From Vibrio sp. Hep-1b-8 (GTDB taxonomy: Bacteria; Pseudomonadota; Gammaproteobacteria; Enterobacterales; Vibrionaceae), in assembly GCF_006124995.1 (NCBI RefSeq), contig NZ_QEWN01000001.1, positions 1-64,000 of the forward strand: a DNA stretch of 64,000 nucleotides. The letters are read 5' to 3'. Below, piece after piece: positions 45,721 through 59,376 of the stretch. The notes under the pieces are model-generated. The model was not told the DNA's origin. It did no database searches and saw nothing but the letters and a program-made list of their open reading frames with translations. A program made the translations under genes and the position numbers. Every line of letters starts with the position of its first letter. Position 1 is the stretch's first letter.

Positions 45721-46341
45721 TTATGACATTCTCGCAAGTAGGATCTGTGCTTGTTCTACCATCTTTTTTCGTCCAAAGATGAGGTGACGACGCTTACCGC
45801 CCACTTGTCGCCATAGTACCGCGCTGCGAATGCCAGACAACAGCAGAGCTCGAACTTTATGTTGATTTGTAGTCTGTTGCAGCACAGAAGGTGTCCCCGT
45901 TACTTGAATGCGAGGCCCCACTGGGCTAATGACATCAAGATAGACGCTGGCAAGGTTACTCAGCATCTGTTCGTCGAGTAAATCAAAGTGATCGAGTTGG
46001 CGTTCGAGCATTTGGATACGGTCGCCGAGCTGTGACATCGCATCGTTACGGCTTTGAAGCTTGCGCTCTAATGCCATCAAACTAATGATGTAACGGGTAA
46101 TCTCACTGCCAGAAGGGGTGCTATCGATTCCTTTGACCAAACATTCTAGCCCCAGCTTCAAATCGACTTCACGACCATAAACACTGACCGTATTTGCAGG
46201 GTTAGTGTTTAAGATCGCTTTTAATGAAGTTTCAAACGCGTCAGAGTCACAGTGACCGTTTTTAGCGACTTGTTGTACCAAAGCAACAGCTTGGCAGATT
46301 CCAGCAAATGCGATAGTGCGGTCATAAAGTGTGTTAGCCAC
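45721..46341 (-). CDS. hflD: HflD, lysogenisation regulator homologue
   Basis: The 206-residue helical protein starts [20 protein letters not shown] and contains [17 protein letters not shown] and RVQVTG-like [14 protein letters not shown], then [20 protein letters not shown]. coli HflD is a peripheral membrane protein that affects phage lambda CII; its normal cell role is unclear. Gene order mnmA-hflD-purB is conserved in gammaproteobacteria. A CAGCTCG/CGAGCTG hairpin at about 45691-45714 follows it. Confidence 0.93.
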   Translation of the reverse strand: MANTLYDRTIAFAGICQAVALVQQVAKNGHCDSDAFETSLKAILNTNPANTVSVYGREVDLKLGLECLVKGIDSTPSGSEITRYIISLMALERKLQSRNDAMSQLGDRIQMLERQLDHFDLLDEQMLSNLASVYLDVISPVGPRIQVTGTPSVLQQTTNQHKVRALLLSGIRSAVLWRQVGGKRRHLIFGRKKMVEQAQILLARMS

Positions 46342-46369
46342 GTAATTCTACTCCAATGATTAAGATAAA

Positions 46370-47506
46370 TTAAATTCGCTCTTCGATGATGCCGCCACCT
46401 AAGCAGACTTCACCTTGATAGAAAACAGCAGATTGTCCCGGTGTCACCGCAATTTGCGGCTCGTCGAAGATGACTTTGATGTTCTCATCATCAATAGGGA
46501 TGATAGTACATGGGATATCTGTTTGACGGTAGCGAGTTTTCACAGTGCATTGTAACGGTTCTTTAATCGCTTCACGATCAACCCAGTGCAATTGGGAAGC
46601 GATAAGTCCTTGAGACTTCAACATTGGGTGATCTTTACCCTGCACCGCGATAAGAACGTTGCGTTTGAGATCTTTTTCACCAACGAACCATGGGTCTTCA
46701 TTACCGCCGCCGCCTTTCTGACCACCAATGTGCAGACCTTTACGCTGGCCAAGAGTGTGATACATCAGGCCATTGTGCTTGCCAATCACTTTACCTTCAG
46801 GTGTTTCTATATCGCCTGGTTGAGCAGGTAAGTAACGACCTAGGAAATCGGTAAACTTACGTTCACCAATAAAGCAGATACCTGTGGAATCTTTTTTCTT
46901 CGCGGTGATCAGATCTTGTTCTTCTGCAATACGGCGAACTTCAGGCTTTTCTAACTCACCAACAGGGAATAGGCTTCGTGCCACTTGGTCGCTGCTTAGA
47001 GTATAGAGGAAGTAACTTTGATCTTTGTTGCTGTCTAGGCCGCGCAGCATTTTAGGTTTTTCACCTGCTGCAAGCTCTTCAGCCGTCGGGAACGTACGGC
47101 GAACGTAATGACCCATAGCGATGTAATCAGCATCAAGAACCTCATCAGCAAATTCGAGGAATGCTTTGAATTTGATCTCTTTATTACACAAGATATCTGG
47201 GTTTGGCGTGCGGCCTGCTTTGTATTCAGCAAGGAAATACTCAAACACGTTGTCCCAGTATTCCGCTGCAAAGTTGATGGTGTGTAGGTGGATGCCTAGT
47301 TTGTCGCACACTGCTTGCGCGTCTGCAAGGTCTTCAGCTGCTGTACAGTACTCTTCATTGTCATCCTCTTCCCAGTTTTTCATGAATAGGCCTTCAACTT
47401 GATAGCCCTGTTGCTTGAGAAGATAAGCAGAAACGGATGAATCCACACCGCCGGACATGCCAACGATGACTTTCTTTTGACTGTTATCAGTACAGTTGTC
47501 AGACAT
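46370..47506 (-). CDS. mnmA: tRNA-specific 2-thiouridylase MnmA
   Basis: MnmA puts sulfur on U34 of tRNAs for Lys, Glu and Gln. The start at 47506 ([20 protein letters not shown]) gives 378 residues; the frame to 47560 adds a poorly conserved hydrophobic tail. The P-loop is [15 protein letters not shown], and the two catalytic cysteines lie in [12 protein letters not shown] and [12 protein letters not shown]. It is first in mnmA-hflD(-purB). Confidence 0.97.
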   Translation of the reverse strand: MSDNCTDNSQKKVIVGMSGGVDSSVSAYLLKQQGYQVEGLFMKNWEEDDNEEYCTAAEDLADAQAVCDKLGIHLHTINFAAEYWDNVFEYFLAEYKAGRTPNPDILCNKEIKFKAFLEFADEVLDADYIAMGHYVRRTFPTAEELAAGEKPKMLRGLDSNKDQSYFLYTLSSDQVARSLFPVGELEKPEVRRIAEEQDLITAKKKDSTGICFIGERKFTDFLGRYLPAQPGDIETPEGKVIGKHNGLMYHTLGQRKGLHIGGQKGGGGNEDPWFVGEKDLKRNVLIAVQGKDHPMLKSQGLIASQLHWVDREAIKEPLQCTVKTRYRQTDIPCTIIPIDDENIKVIFDEPQIAVTPGQSAVFYQGEVCLGGGIIEERI

Positions 47507-47701
47507 TACTAAACACCACTTAAATAAACTGGAGGCAGATTTTATCAGAAAGCATAGCAAGGGGACAGATCCGAGATCGAACTCACACTTCGATTTTGGT
47601 CAATTTCCCCTCAATCACTGACAGAAACCTGAGAATAATTGAGTATAGAGAATCTATATATGGCATAGTTGCAGAAATTCAAGTTACACAGAGCAACTGA
47701 A

Positions 47702-47971
47702 ATGAGCGACCAGAACCAAATCATCGAAGAGCAACAATTGATTGAGGTGATTGAAAATCAGCTAGAGGATGGAAACCCAATTAAAGTCAAAGAGACTTTG
47801 ATTCGTTTGATGATGACAGGCACCTCCCGTGAAGACGCCATTGCCATGATGGCTTGTGCCGTGGCTATTGAGATTTATGATGTCATGAAAAACGACGGTG
47901 AGTTCAACCTAAAGCGTTACTCTGAAAATCTAGCAAGTTTACCGGATCTAAGCTTTATGGAAGGCGAGTAA
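47702..47971 (+). CDS. Small acidic protein of unknown function
   Basis: The start at 47702 gives 89 residues: MSDQNQIIEEQQLIEVIENQ, then LIRLMMTGTSREDAIAMMACA, AIEIYDVMKN and YSENLASLPDLSFMEGE. It is acidic and helical, with no membrane segment or signal peptide. The frame opens at 47669, but the added residues look unrelated. It resembles DUF1841-type or other small Vibrio proteins only loosely, so no name is given. It stands alone between mnmA and gsk. Confidence 0.65.
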   Translation: MSDQNQIIEEQQLIEVIENQLEDGNPIKVKETLIRLMMTGTSREDAIAMMACAVAIEIYDVMKNDGEFNLKRYSENLASLPDLSFMEGE

Positions 47972-48140
47972 TCCGTCATATCACATTTGATCAGGTCTCA
48001 GTGAAATTGAATGTGAGATCTGACATTCTGTTTGGGAACGGAGAGCGAATGTGCTCGAAGTAGCAACAATCAGCTACTTTGTTGATGAAAATCCCTTCTT
48101 ATTTAATACGTACTAAATCGCCTCAGATTTAATTACGATT

Positions 48141-48158
48141 GCAAACGTTTGCTATAAT
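48141..48158 (+). promoter_or_regulatory. PurR operator and -10 of gsk
   Basis: GCAAACGTTTGC at 48141-48152 is the 12-bp PurR core, directly followed by TATAAT at 48153-48158. PurR bound here would cover the spacer of the promoter. The -35 is weak. It lies 74 bases before the gsk ATG, the same distance as the purB operator from its start. Confidence 0.8.
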
Positions 48159-48231
48159 TCCTCTAGTTGCCGCGCTAAAAAGGGCGAGGTAGAATCCGGC
48201 ATCCTTTCATCCCTTATTCAGAATCATCAAT

Positions 48232-49536
48232 ATGAAATTTCCTGGTCAACGCAAATCGAAGCATTACTTTCCTGTTCACGCTCGCGATCCGCTTGTGACT
48301 CAATCACAAGAAAGCAAAAAAATGTCGCGTACGCACATTATTGGTATCGATCAAACCTTGGTAGATATTGAAGCGAAAGTAAACAGCGAGTTGATTGATA
48401 AATATAAGCTGAGTAAGGGACACTCACTGGTTATTGATGATGAGACAGCTGAAGCGTTATATAACGAGTTGAAAGAAAGCCAACTTATCACCAATGAATA
48501 CGCTGGTGGTACCATCGGTAATACGCTTCATAATTACTCAGTATTAGCGGATGATCGTTCGACACTTCTGGGTGTAATGAGCCAAGATATTAAAATTGGT
48601 AGTTATGGCTACCGCTACCTATGTAATACCTCTAGCCGAATGGATCTCAATTATCTGCAAGGTGTTGATGGTGCAATTGGCCGCTGTTTTGCTCTTATTA
48701 CCGAAGATGGTGAACGCACATTTGCAATCAGTGAAGGGCAAATGAACCAGCTTCACCCTGACAATATTCCTGAGAAAATATTCAAGAACGCATCGGCTTT
48801 AGTACTAACGGCTTACTTGGTTCGTTGTAAAGAGGGCGATCCGATGCCTGAAGCGACGATGAGAGCGATTGAATACGCTAAGAAATATGAAGTGCCGGTC
48901 GTACTGACACTTGGAACTAAGTTTGTGATTCAAGACGATCCTCAATTATGGCAGGATTTCTTACGTGATCACGTTAGTGTCGTTGCAATGAATGAAGATG
49001 AAGCAGAAGCGTTAACGGGTGAGTCTGATCCTCTAGCGGCGTCAGATAAAACTCTAGAATGGGTTGATTTAGTATTATGTACTGCGGGTCCGGTTGGTCT
49101 ATTTATGGCTGGTTACACTGAGGATTCAGCTAAACGTGAAACATCTTTGCCTCTTCTTCCTGGTAGTATTGCAGAATTCAACCGTTATGAATTTAGCCGA
49201 CCAGCTTCAAAAGACTTGTGTGAGAATCCAATTAGAGTTTACTCTCATATTTCGCCATATATGGGTGGTCCGGAAAAAATCAAAAATACCAACGGAGCGG
49301 GGGATGCAGCACTATCGGCGTTATTGCATGATATGGCGGCAAATAAGTACCACAAAGAAAACGTGCCTAACTCAAGTAAACATGCGTACTCATATTTGAC
49401 TTACTCCTCTTTCTCGCAAGTTTGTAAGTATTCTAACCGAGCGAGTTATGAAGTTTTAGTTCAGCATTCACCACGTTTGTCTCGTGGTTTACCTGAGCGT
49501 GAAGATAGCTTGGAAGAAGCGTATTGGGAACGTTAA
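48232..49536 (+). CDS. gsk: Inosine-guanosine kinase
   Basis: Gsk salvages guanosine and inosine to their monophosphates. The 434-residue PfkB-family protein (same length as E. coli Gsk) begins MKFPGQRKSKHYFPVHARDP and has YAGGTIGNTLHNYSVL for substrate binding, VVAMNEDEAEALTGES and the catalytic NGAGDAALSALLHDM near the C-terminus. It is a single gene with a PurR box and two hairpins after it. Confidence 0.95.
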   Translation: MKFPGQRKSKHYFPVHARDPLVTQSQESKKMSRTHIIGIDQTLVDIEAKVNSELIDKYKLSKGHSLVIDDETAEALYNELKESQLITNEYAGGTIGNTLHNYSVLADDRSTLLGVMSQDIKIGSYGYRYLCNTSSRMDLNYLQGVDGAIGRCFALITEDGERTFAISEGQMNQLHPDNIPEKIFKNASALVLTAYLVRCKEGDPMPEATMRAIEYAKKYEVPVVLTLGTKFVIQDDPQLWQDFLRDHVSVVAMNEDEAEALTGESDPLAASDKTLEWVDLVLCTAGPVGLFMAGYTEDSAKRETSLPLLPGSIAEFNRYEFSRPASKDLCENPIRVYSHISPYMGGPEKIKNTNGAGDAALSALLHDMAANKYHKENVPNSSKHAYSYLTYSSFSQVCKYSNRASYEVLVQHSPRLSRGLPEREDSLEEAYWER

Positions 49537-49549
49537 TCAACGAATAAAT

Positions 49550-49577
49550 AACAAACCTCACTCGAGTGAGGTTTGTT
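49550..49577. terminator. Perfect 28-base palindrome after gsk
   Basis: AACAAACCTCACTC pairs fully with GAGTGAGGTTTGTT without a loop. It is followed by AGCG rather than T residues, so it may be an RNA-stability hairpin or protein site upstream of the real terminator. Confidence 0.7.
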
Positions 49578-49583
49578 AGCGAT

Positions 49584-49611
49584 AAAAAAGCGCCCAATGG
49601 GCGCTTTTTTT
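49584..49611. terminator. Bidirectional terminator between gsk and hns
   Basis: AAAAAAGCGCCC, loop AAT, GGGCGCTTTTTTT. A and T runs on both sides suit convergent gsk and hns. Confidence 0.92.
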
Positions 49612-49637
49612 AATTGCTTGTAACAAACGTTGACTGA

Positions 49638-50045
49638 TTAGATTAGGAAATCGTCTAGAGATTTACCAGCGTCTAATAGCTCTTGAATTGCAGAAGGCGT
49701 ACGACCTTGACCTGTCCATGTTTTCTCTTGGCCAGTGCTGTCAGTGTACTTATATTTTGCAGGACGAGGAGCGCGCTTAGATTTCGCTTTGCCTTTATTT
49801 TCACCGGCAAGTGCAGAAATTAATGCTTCAACGTCGATACCGTCGCTTGCAATTTGCTCTGCAATTGCGGCTAGCTTCGCTTCTTGTTCAGCAGCTTGAG
49901 CACGTTCAGCTTCTTCTGTTTCTTTACGTTCACTAACAACAGTCGTTAATTTATCTAGCGCTTCTTCAAGTTGCTCTAGTGTTAGTTCACGTGCGAAAGC
50001 ACGTAGGCTACGGATGTTTAATAGTGTTTTAGTTAGTTCCGACAT
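49638..50045 (-). CDS. hns: H-NS-family nucleoid protein
   Basis: The start at 50045 (MSELTKTLLNIRSLRAFARE) gives 135 residues; the open frame to 50162 is not H-NS-like. The N-terminal helical dimerisation part (1-65) is followed by a second helix SDGIDVEALISALAG, a basic linker KGKAKSKRAPRPAKYKY and the DNA-binding domain with TWTGQGRTPSAIQELLDAG, which holds the Q-G-R AT-hook-like motif. H-NS silences A+T-rich, often transferred, DNA such as the hcp region here. Confidence 0.95.
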   Translation of the reverse strand: MSELTKTLLNIRSLRAFARELTLEQLEEALDKLTTVVSERKETEEAERAQAAEQEAKLAAIAEQIASDGIDVEALISALAGENKGKAKSKRAPRPAKYKYTDSTGQEKTWTGQGRTPSAIQELLDAGKSLDDFLI

Positions 50046-50591
50046 TAATTCGTCTCTTCGTATATAAGTTGTCGATGAATCATAAACTTCAAATTTAAAT
50101 AATACAATCTTCTGCAATAAAAAATATAAAAAACAGCGGATGTTTCGCTGTTGCTGTCTCAATGAATTAAAAAGCGAAGAGCGAAATAGAGTCGTAAATC
50201 TGATTAATTAAATTACGACAGAGTTACTGTTATTATAGTTTCATATCAATATGGGAAGAGCTATATATCAATCCTATTAATTGTAGGATTGTTACTGTTT
50301 TAACCTTTAGACATATATACACGTTGTTAATGTGGGTATGTTAACCAGAGTCAATAAAGACCATATAGGGTCAGCTTGTTTTCCCTGCGTATCTATTATT
50401 ACCGGCTAAATAGTAGTGATTATTCATCCGTCATGGAATCTTAGTCAGTCGCTTCGAATGGGACAAATTAACAATAAAATCGAATAATATGTTGAATCGA
50501 CTCTCAGGTTAAGTACAATGGCTGCAACCTAATGCGATTGTCGGGTTAAATTATTGTTAAATTGACTTTTCGGTAGTTTAATATTTTACAC
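50046..50591. promoter_or_regulatory. Long divergent control region between hns and the lysine riboswitch
   Basis: This 546-base, A+T-rich region contains the hns promoter (minus) and the promoter of the riboswitch RNA (plus). It includes several TTAAT/ATTAA tracts of the kind H-NS binds and CATATAGGG-type words, but no gene frame or specific operator is convincing. Autoregulation of hns is probable from general knowledge. Confidence 0.4.
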
Positions 50592-50772
50592 ATCGCGGTA
50601 GAGGCGCGGAATAAATCAGTAATGTTTGTTGGGGTGATGCCAATGAACAAACAGGAAAGGTTATTTCGCCGAAGTGAGTATTCATATCAACGATGCTTGC
50701 TGGGGTTGCACCCGAAAGGGGTAACACTGCCATAGTCTATAATTTGTAAAACTATGGAGCGCTACTGTAGGG
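50592..50772 (+). promoter_or_regulatory. Lysine riboswitch (L box)
   Basis: The region has the conserved blocks of the lysine aptamer in order: GTAGAGGCGCG at 50598-50608, GAAAGG at about 50655, GCCGAAGTG at 50668-50676, CTTGCTGGGGTTGCACCC with GAAAGGGG at 50696-50721, ACACTG near 50725 and TATGGAGCGCTACTG closing P1 at about 50753-50767. Downstream (50813-50838) AATTG, AGGAAA, TTTCCT and CAATT form a further hairpin that may be the expression platform. The gene it controls is the NhaC-type transporter starting at 50886. Confidence 0.92.
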
Positions 50773-50885
50773 CAGGGTTAAGCATTCGCTTGCTCGTCGC
50801 TAATTTCACTTAATTGTTAGGAAATGATTTCCTTCAATTAGTCTGCAGTAGATCTCTAACCATTTATTACTGGTTTTTGAAGATC

Positions 50886-52487
50886 ATGAATTTAATTGAT
50901 TTTGCATCATCTCCTATTTCTCTCTTGCCACCATTAGTGGCTTTGAGTCTTGCTATCGTAACGCGCCGTGTTTTGGTATCACTCGGTGTCGGTATCTTAC
51001 TTGGCGCTATCTTACTAAATGACTATTCTGCATCAAATACGCTGGGTTACGTTGGTTCAACGGTATCTAGTGTTTTTGTTGAAGATGGCGGCTTAAACGT
51101 TTGGAATATGAGCATTGTTGGTTTCCTTATCCTGTTGGGTATGATGACTGCATTGCTGACGCTTTCCGGCGGAACTCGTGCTTTTGCTGAATGGGCACAA
51201 ACACGTGTTAAGAGTAAACGTGGCTCAAAATTACTGGCTGCTTTTTTAGGCGTTTTCATTTTTGTTGATGATTACTTTAACAGCTTGGCGGTAGGTGCCA
51301 TCTCTCGTCCTGTGACGGATCGTTTTTACGTATCACGTGCGAAACTGGCATATATCCTCGATTCAACCGCAGCACCTATGTGTGTGATCATGCCAGCTTC
51401 GAGCTGGGGTGCCTACATCATGACGATCATCGGTGGCATTCTTGTTTCTCATGGCATCACTGAATACTCTGCGCTTGGTGCGTATGTACGTCTGATTCCA
51501 ATGAACTTCTACGCGATTTTTGCACTGCTAATGGTGTTTGCGGTAGCTTGGTTTGGCTTAGACATTGGTAAAATGCGTGAGCATGAGATTGCAGCATCGC
51601 GTGGACATGGGTTTAGCGCAGAACAAGCTGAAGATAGCCAAGAAGCGCATGAGTTGAATGAAGAGCTGGATATTCGTGAGAGCGAAGGCGGTAAAGTATT
51701 AGATTTGATTCTGCCAATTGTATTCCTGATCATCGCAACTGTTGCTTCTATGCTTTACACAGGTGGCCAAGCGTTGGCTGCTGATGGTGTCGAATTTAAT
51801 CTGCTGGGTGCGTTTGAGAATACCGATGTCGGTACCTCTCTTATCTACGGTGGTTTAGTCGGGCTTGCGTTTGCACTATTCACCGTGGTTAAGCAGGGCA
51901 TTGCGATGGGCGAAATCTCACGTACGCTTTGGATTGGTGCGAAATCAATGTTTGGTGCAATCCTTATTCTAGTGTTTGCGTGGACGATTGGCTCTGTTAT
52001 TGGTGATATGAACACGGGTAAGTACCTTTCGACTCTGGCACAAGGCAATATCAACCCACATTGGTTACCAGTGATCTTGTTCCTGCTATCTGGCCTAATG
52101 GCATTCTCGACAGGTACCTCATGGGGTACGTTCGGTATCATGCTTCCAATTGCGGGTGATATGGCTGGTGCAACGGATCTGGCGCTGATGCTGCCAATGC
52201 TAAGTGCAGTACTTGCTGGTTCGGTATTCGGTGACCACTGTTCTCCAATCTCTGATACCACAATTCTGTCGTCTACAGGTGCGCGTTGTAACCATATCGA
52301 TCACGTATCCACTCAGCTACCTTATGCACTGGCGGTGGCGGCGGTCTCGTGTATTGGCTTTGTTACCTTAGGCATGACTGCTTCAATTGGACTTTCATTT
52401 GCGGTTTCTTCGATCGCTTTCGTCGCGATTTGTGTGCTTCTTTCGGTATTGTCTAAATCGAAAATGGCAAATTGCCACAACGCATAA
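50886..52487 (+). CDS. NhaC-family transporter, probable lysine importer LysW-type
   Basis: The start at 50886 (MNLIDFASSPISLLPPLVAL) gives 533 residues with about 11 membrane helices; the frame opens at 50814 but that part lies in the riboswitch leader. Family blocks are LLGMMTALLTLSGGTRAFAE, FIFVDDYFNSLAVG, YILDSTAAPMCVIMPASSWG and MAFSTGTSWGTFGIMLP, then FGDHCSPISDTTILSSTGA. NhaC proteins are Na+/H+ antiporters, but members under lysine riboswitches in Vibrio and relatives have been proposed as lysine transporters (LysW). The riboswitch here supports lysine as substrate by inference. Confidence 0.9.
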   Translation: MNLIDFASSPISLLPPLVALSLAIVTRRVLVSLGVGILLGAILLNDYSASNTLGYVGSTVSSVFVEDGGLNVWNMSIVGFLILLGMMTALLTLSGGTRAFAEWAQTRVKSKRGSKLLAAFLGVFIFVDDYFNSLAVGAISRPVTDRFYVSRAKLAYILDSTAAPMCVIMPASSWGAYIMTIIGGILVSHGITEYSALGAYVRLIPMNFYAIFALLMVFAVAWFGLDIGKMREHEIAASRGHGFSAEQAEDSQEAHELNEELDIRESEGGKVLDLILPIVFLIIATVASMLYTGGQALAADGVEFNLLGAFENTDVGTSLIYGGLVGLAFALFTVVKQGIAMGEISRTLWIGAKSMFGAILILVFAWTIGSVIGDMNTGKYLSTLAQGNINPHWLPVILFLLSGLMAFSTGTSWGTFGIMLPIAGDMAGATDLALMLPMLSAVLAGSVFGDHCSPISDTTILSSTGARCNHIDHVSTQLPYALAVAAVSCIGFVTLGMTASIGLSFAVSSIAFVAICVLLSVLSKSKMANCHNA

Positions 52488-52505
52488 CCACATCATTTGA
52501 ACGAA

Positions 52506-52539
52506 AAATATAAAGGGAGCTTCGGCTCCCTTTATATTT
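52506..52539 (+). terminator. Terminator of the NhaC-type transporter
   Basis: AAATATAAAGGGAGC, loop TTCG, GCTCCCTTTATATTT is a perfect 15-bp stem with the very stable UUCG tetraloop. Confidence 0.92.
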
Positions 52540-52640
52540 GTATATGACAAAATGAAAAAAGTTTGAATAAATGGTTGAAAAATGTTGATAGCTTAGTTAG
52601 TGTGGATAACAACAAAGCGAAACAGAAGAGCTTATTAAGT

Positions 52641-52688
52641 ATGCGTAATTTAGTCATGAATATTCATCATCACCATCACCCAGTCTAG
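52641..52688 (+). CDS. hisL: his operon leader peptide
   Basis: The 15-codon frame reads MRNLVMNIHHHHHPV, with five histidine codons in a row, as in hisL of enteric bacteria. Stalling of the ribosome on the His codons when charged tRNA-His is scarce prevents the downstream terminator from forming. Its stop at 52686-52688 is followed at once by the alternative RNA stems. Confidence 0.95.
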   Translation: MRNLVMNIHHHHHPV

Positions 52689-52693
52689 TCTTT

Positions 52694-52796
52694 CGGGAGA
52701 TGCACGCATACCCGGGAGACAGGAAACTCCCGGAGGCTAATATCGCAAACTACAGGATTTAGAACCCTCGGGAGACCAACTCTTCCGAGGGTTTTT
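52694..52796 (+). terminator. his attenuator with alternative stems
   Basis: CTCCCG at 52728-52733 can pair with CGGGAG at either 52694-52699 or 52713-52718, so two mutually exclusive stems are possible. The final terminator is AACCCTCGG (52763-52771), a loop, CCGAGGGTTTTT (to about 52796). This is the normal layout of attenuation and fits hisL just upstream. Confidence 0.88.
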
Positions 52797-52853
52797 CAGT
52801 TTTACAGTCTTGAAAAGTTTATCGATTTCAAATATTTGCACAGGGAAAATGTC

Positions 52854-53750
52854 ATGCAAACACAACGCCTAAGAATCGCAATCCAAAAAAAAGGTCGCCT
52901 AAGTAAAGAGTGTCAGACTCTACTAAAAACGTGCGGCGTTAAATTCAATATCATGGGTGAGCGTCTTGTGGTTCACTCACTAAATATGCCGATTGACCTG
53001 TTGCTTGTTCGTGACGATGACATTCCTGGCCTTATTATGGACGGTGTGGTTGATCTTGGTTTTATCGGTGAAAACGAACTGGAAGAAGTGCGTCTTGACC
53101 GTAAAGCGCTGGGTGAACCATGTGACTTCGTCCAACTACGTCGCTTAGACTTTGGTGGTTGCCGCCTATCTATTGCTATCGACAAAGATGCTCAGTACAA
53201 CGGTCCACAAGATTTAGCGGGCAAACGTATCGCGACCACATACCCACAATTGCTTAAAGCCTACATGGACGAGCAGGGCGTACCTTTTTCAACGTGTATG
53301 CTGACTGGCTCTGTTGAGGTAGCGCCACGAGCGGGTTTGGCTGACGCGATTGCCGACTTGGTATCGACAGGCGCGACGTTGGAAGCCAATGGTCTCAAAG
53401 AAGCAGAAATTATTTTCAAATCTAAAGCGACGCTTATCCAACGTGTTGGTGAGTTTGATGCTGAAAAGCAGGCGCTTATTGAAAAGCTGCTCACTCGTAT
53501 GCAGGGTGTTCAACAGGCAAAAGAGTCTAAGTACATCATGCTGCACGCGCCGACAGACAAACTCGATAAAATCAAAGCGCTACTTCCAGGTGCGGAAGAT
53601 CCAACAGTTCTACCACTATCAAGCGAGATAAACAAAGTTGCCGTTCACCTTGTGAGTACAGAGAACTTGTTCTGGGAAACAATGGAACAGCTAAAAGAGC
53701 TGGGTGCGAGCTCAATCCTTGTCCTTCCAATCGAAAAAATGATGGGGTAA
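52854..53750 (+). CDS. hisG: ATP phosphoribosyltransferase
   Basis: HisG catalyses the first, feedback-regulated step of histidine synthesis. The start at 52854 ([20 protein letters not shown]) gives 298 residues, the length of the hexameric long form with the C-terminal regulatory domain ([16 protein letters not shown]). Other blocks are [20 protein letters not shown] and the PRPP site [18 protein letters not shown]. First of the his genes. Confidence 0.97.
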   Translation: MQTQRLRIAIQKKGRLSKECQTLLKTCGVKFNIMGERLVVHSLNMPIDLLLVRDDDIPGLIMDGVVDLGFIGENELEEVRLDRKALGEPCDFVQLRRLDFGGCRLSIAIDKDAQYNGPQDLAGKRIATTYPQLLKAYMDEQGVPFSTCMLTGSVEVAPRAGLADAIADLVSTGATLEANGLKEAEIIFKSKATLIQRVGEFDAEKQALIEKLLTRMQGVQQAKESKYIMLHAPTDKLDKIKALLPGAEDPTVLPLSSEINKVAVHLVSTENLFWETMEQLKELGASSILVLPIEKMMG

Positions 53751-53755
53751 CAACC

Positions 53756-56099
<2,344 letters not shown>

Positions 56100-56157
56100 A
56101 GCATCATTGGCAGCGGCTGATTGCGGCTGCCAACCATTTTGAAATAAGGAAGTTCCC

Positions 56158-57231
56158 GTGAGTAAACAGCAAAAAATCCTTTTTATTGATCGTGATGGCA
56201 CCTTAATTGTTGAGCCGCCGGTTGATTTCCAAGTGGATCGTTTAGACAAATTGAAGCTTGAACCATTTGTTATTCCTAGTCTACTGTCGCTACAAGAAGC
56301 AGGCTATCGCTTAGTCATGGTGACTAACCAAGACGGGCTAGGGACGGACAGCTATCCGCAACAAGATTTCGATGCACCGCACAATATGATGATGGACATT
56401 TTCGAGTCGCAAGGCGTCAAGTTTGATGACGTTCTTATCTGCCCTCACTTCGAAGAAGACAACTGTTCATGTCGTAAGCCTAAGCTAGGCATGGTTAAAG
56501 AGTATTTGCAGGGCGGTAAGGTTGATTTCCAGAACTCCGTTGTTATTGGCGATCGTCACACAGACCTGCAATTGGCTGAAAACATGGCGATTCGCGGTAT
56601 TCAATACAACCCGGAAACGATGGGCTGGAAGCAGATCCTCAAGGACTTGACGGTAAAAGCTCGTGTCGCAGAAGTGGTTCGTACGACGAAGGAAACAGAT
56701 ATCAAGGTCAAAGTAAATCTGGATGAGCAAGGTGGAAACCAGATCTCTACTGGATTAGGTTTCTTCGACCATATGCTGGATCAAATCGCTACACACGGCG
56801 GTTTCCAAATGAACTGTCAGGTTGAAGGCGATCTGCATATTGATGATCACCACACCATTGAAGATACCGCTTTAGCTTTAGGACAAGCGCTGAAAGATGC
56901 TCTGGGTGATAAACGTGGTATTGGCCGTTTTGGGTTTAGTTTACCAATGGACGAATGTTTAGCTCAATGTGCTCTGGACCTATCGGGTCGTCCATATCTT
57001 AAATTTGATGCCCAGTTTAGCCGTGAACAGGTTGGTGACTTATCGACAGAGATGGTCGTTCACTTCTTCCGTTCATTGACTGACACATTAGCTTGTACTT
57101 TGCACCTTTCATCAGCCGGTGACAACGACCACCACATCATTGAGAGTCTGTTTAAAGCCTTTGGTCGCACGCTTCGTCAAGCGATTAAGGTAGAAGGCAC
57201 AGAGTTACCAAGCAGCAAAGGCGTATTGTAA
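56158..57231 (+). CDS. hisB: Bifunctional histidinol phosphatase/imidazoleglycerol-phosphate dehydratase
   Basis: Two domains: an N-terminal HAD phosphatase (about 1-165) with the D-x-D nucleophile in [13 protein letters not shown] and zinc-binding [17 protein letters not shown], and a C-terminal dehydratase (about 170-357) with [32 protein letters not shown] and [19 protein letters not shown]. The GTG start at 56158 has AAGGAAG before it. The 58-base gap after hisC is the longest in the operon and holds a GGCAGC/GCTGCC-rich hairpin. Confidence 0.97.
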   Translation: MSKQQKILFIDRDGTLIVEPPVDFQVDRLDKLKLEPFVIPSLLSLQEAGYRLVMVTNQDGLGTDSYPQQDFDAPHNMMMDIFESQGVKFDDVLICPHFEEDNCSCRKPKLGMVKEYLQGGKVDFQNSVVIGDRHTDLQLAENMAIRGIQYNPETMGWKQILKDLTVKARVAEVVRTTKETDIKVKVNLDEQGGNQISTGLGFFDHMLDQIATHGGFQMNCQVEGDLHIDDHHTIEDTALALGQALKDALGDKRGIGRFGFSLPMDECLAQCALDLSGRPYLKFDAQFSREQVGDLSTEMVVHFFRSLTDTLACTLHLSSAGDNDHHIIESLFKAFGRTLRQAIKVEGTELPSSKGVL

Positions 57232-57241
57232 GGATAGAGTT

Positions 57242-57856
57242 ATGACAGATCAGAAAATTGTCATTATTGATACCGGTTGTGCCAATGTCTCTTCAGTGAA
57301 ATTTGCCATTGAACGTCTCGGCTACCAAGTGAGCATATCGAAAGATCCTCAAGTCGTTTTGGCCGCAGATAAGCTGTTTCTGCCAGGTGTAGGCACGGCG
57401 AGCGAAGCAATGAAAAACCTTGAGGAGCGCAACCTAATTGAGCTGGTTAAACAGGTAGAAAGGCCTCTGCTCGGAATTTGCTTAGGGATGCAGCTTTTAG
57501 GTAAGTTTTCGCAAGAAAAAGGCCAAAAAGCAGACGAAATCGTTGAGTGTCTTGGCCTTTGTCAAGGTGAAGTCCGACTGATGGACACTGGTGATCTGCC
57601 ACTGCCTCATATGGGCTGGAATACGGTGAAAGCCAAACCCGATCACCCTCTATTTAGAGGTATCGAAGAGGGGGAATACTTTTACTTCGTCCATAGTTTT
57701 GCCATGCCTGTTGGTGAATACACCATCGCACAATGCGATTACGGTAATCCGTTTACCGCTGCGGTTCAAAGTGGCAATTACTATGGTGTGCAGTTCCACC
57801 CAGAACGCTCATCTAAAGCCGGTTCGAAGCTTATTCAGAACTTTTTAGAGCTGTAA
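57242..57856 (+). CDS. hisH: Imidazole glycerol phosphate synthase, glutaminase subunit
   Basis: HisH supplies ammonia to HisF. The 204-residue class I amidotransferase has the oxyanion strand [14 protein letters not shown], the nucleophile in [12 protein letters not shown], and the catalytic His-x-Glu in [13 protein letters not shown]. It forms a complex with HisF encoded downstream. Confidence 0.97.
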   Translation: MTDQKIVIIDTGCANVSSVKFAIERLGYQVSISKDPQVVLAADKLFLPGVGTASEAMKNLEERNLIELVKQVERPLLGICLGMQLLGKFSQEKGQKADEIVECLGLCQGEVRLMDTGDLPLPHMGWNTVKAKPDHPLFRGIEEGEYFYFVHSFAMPVGEYTIAQCDYGNPFTAAVQSGNYYGVQFHPERSSKAGSKLIQNFLEL

Positions 57857-59372
<1,516 letters not shown>

Positions 59373-59376
<4 letters not shown>

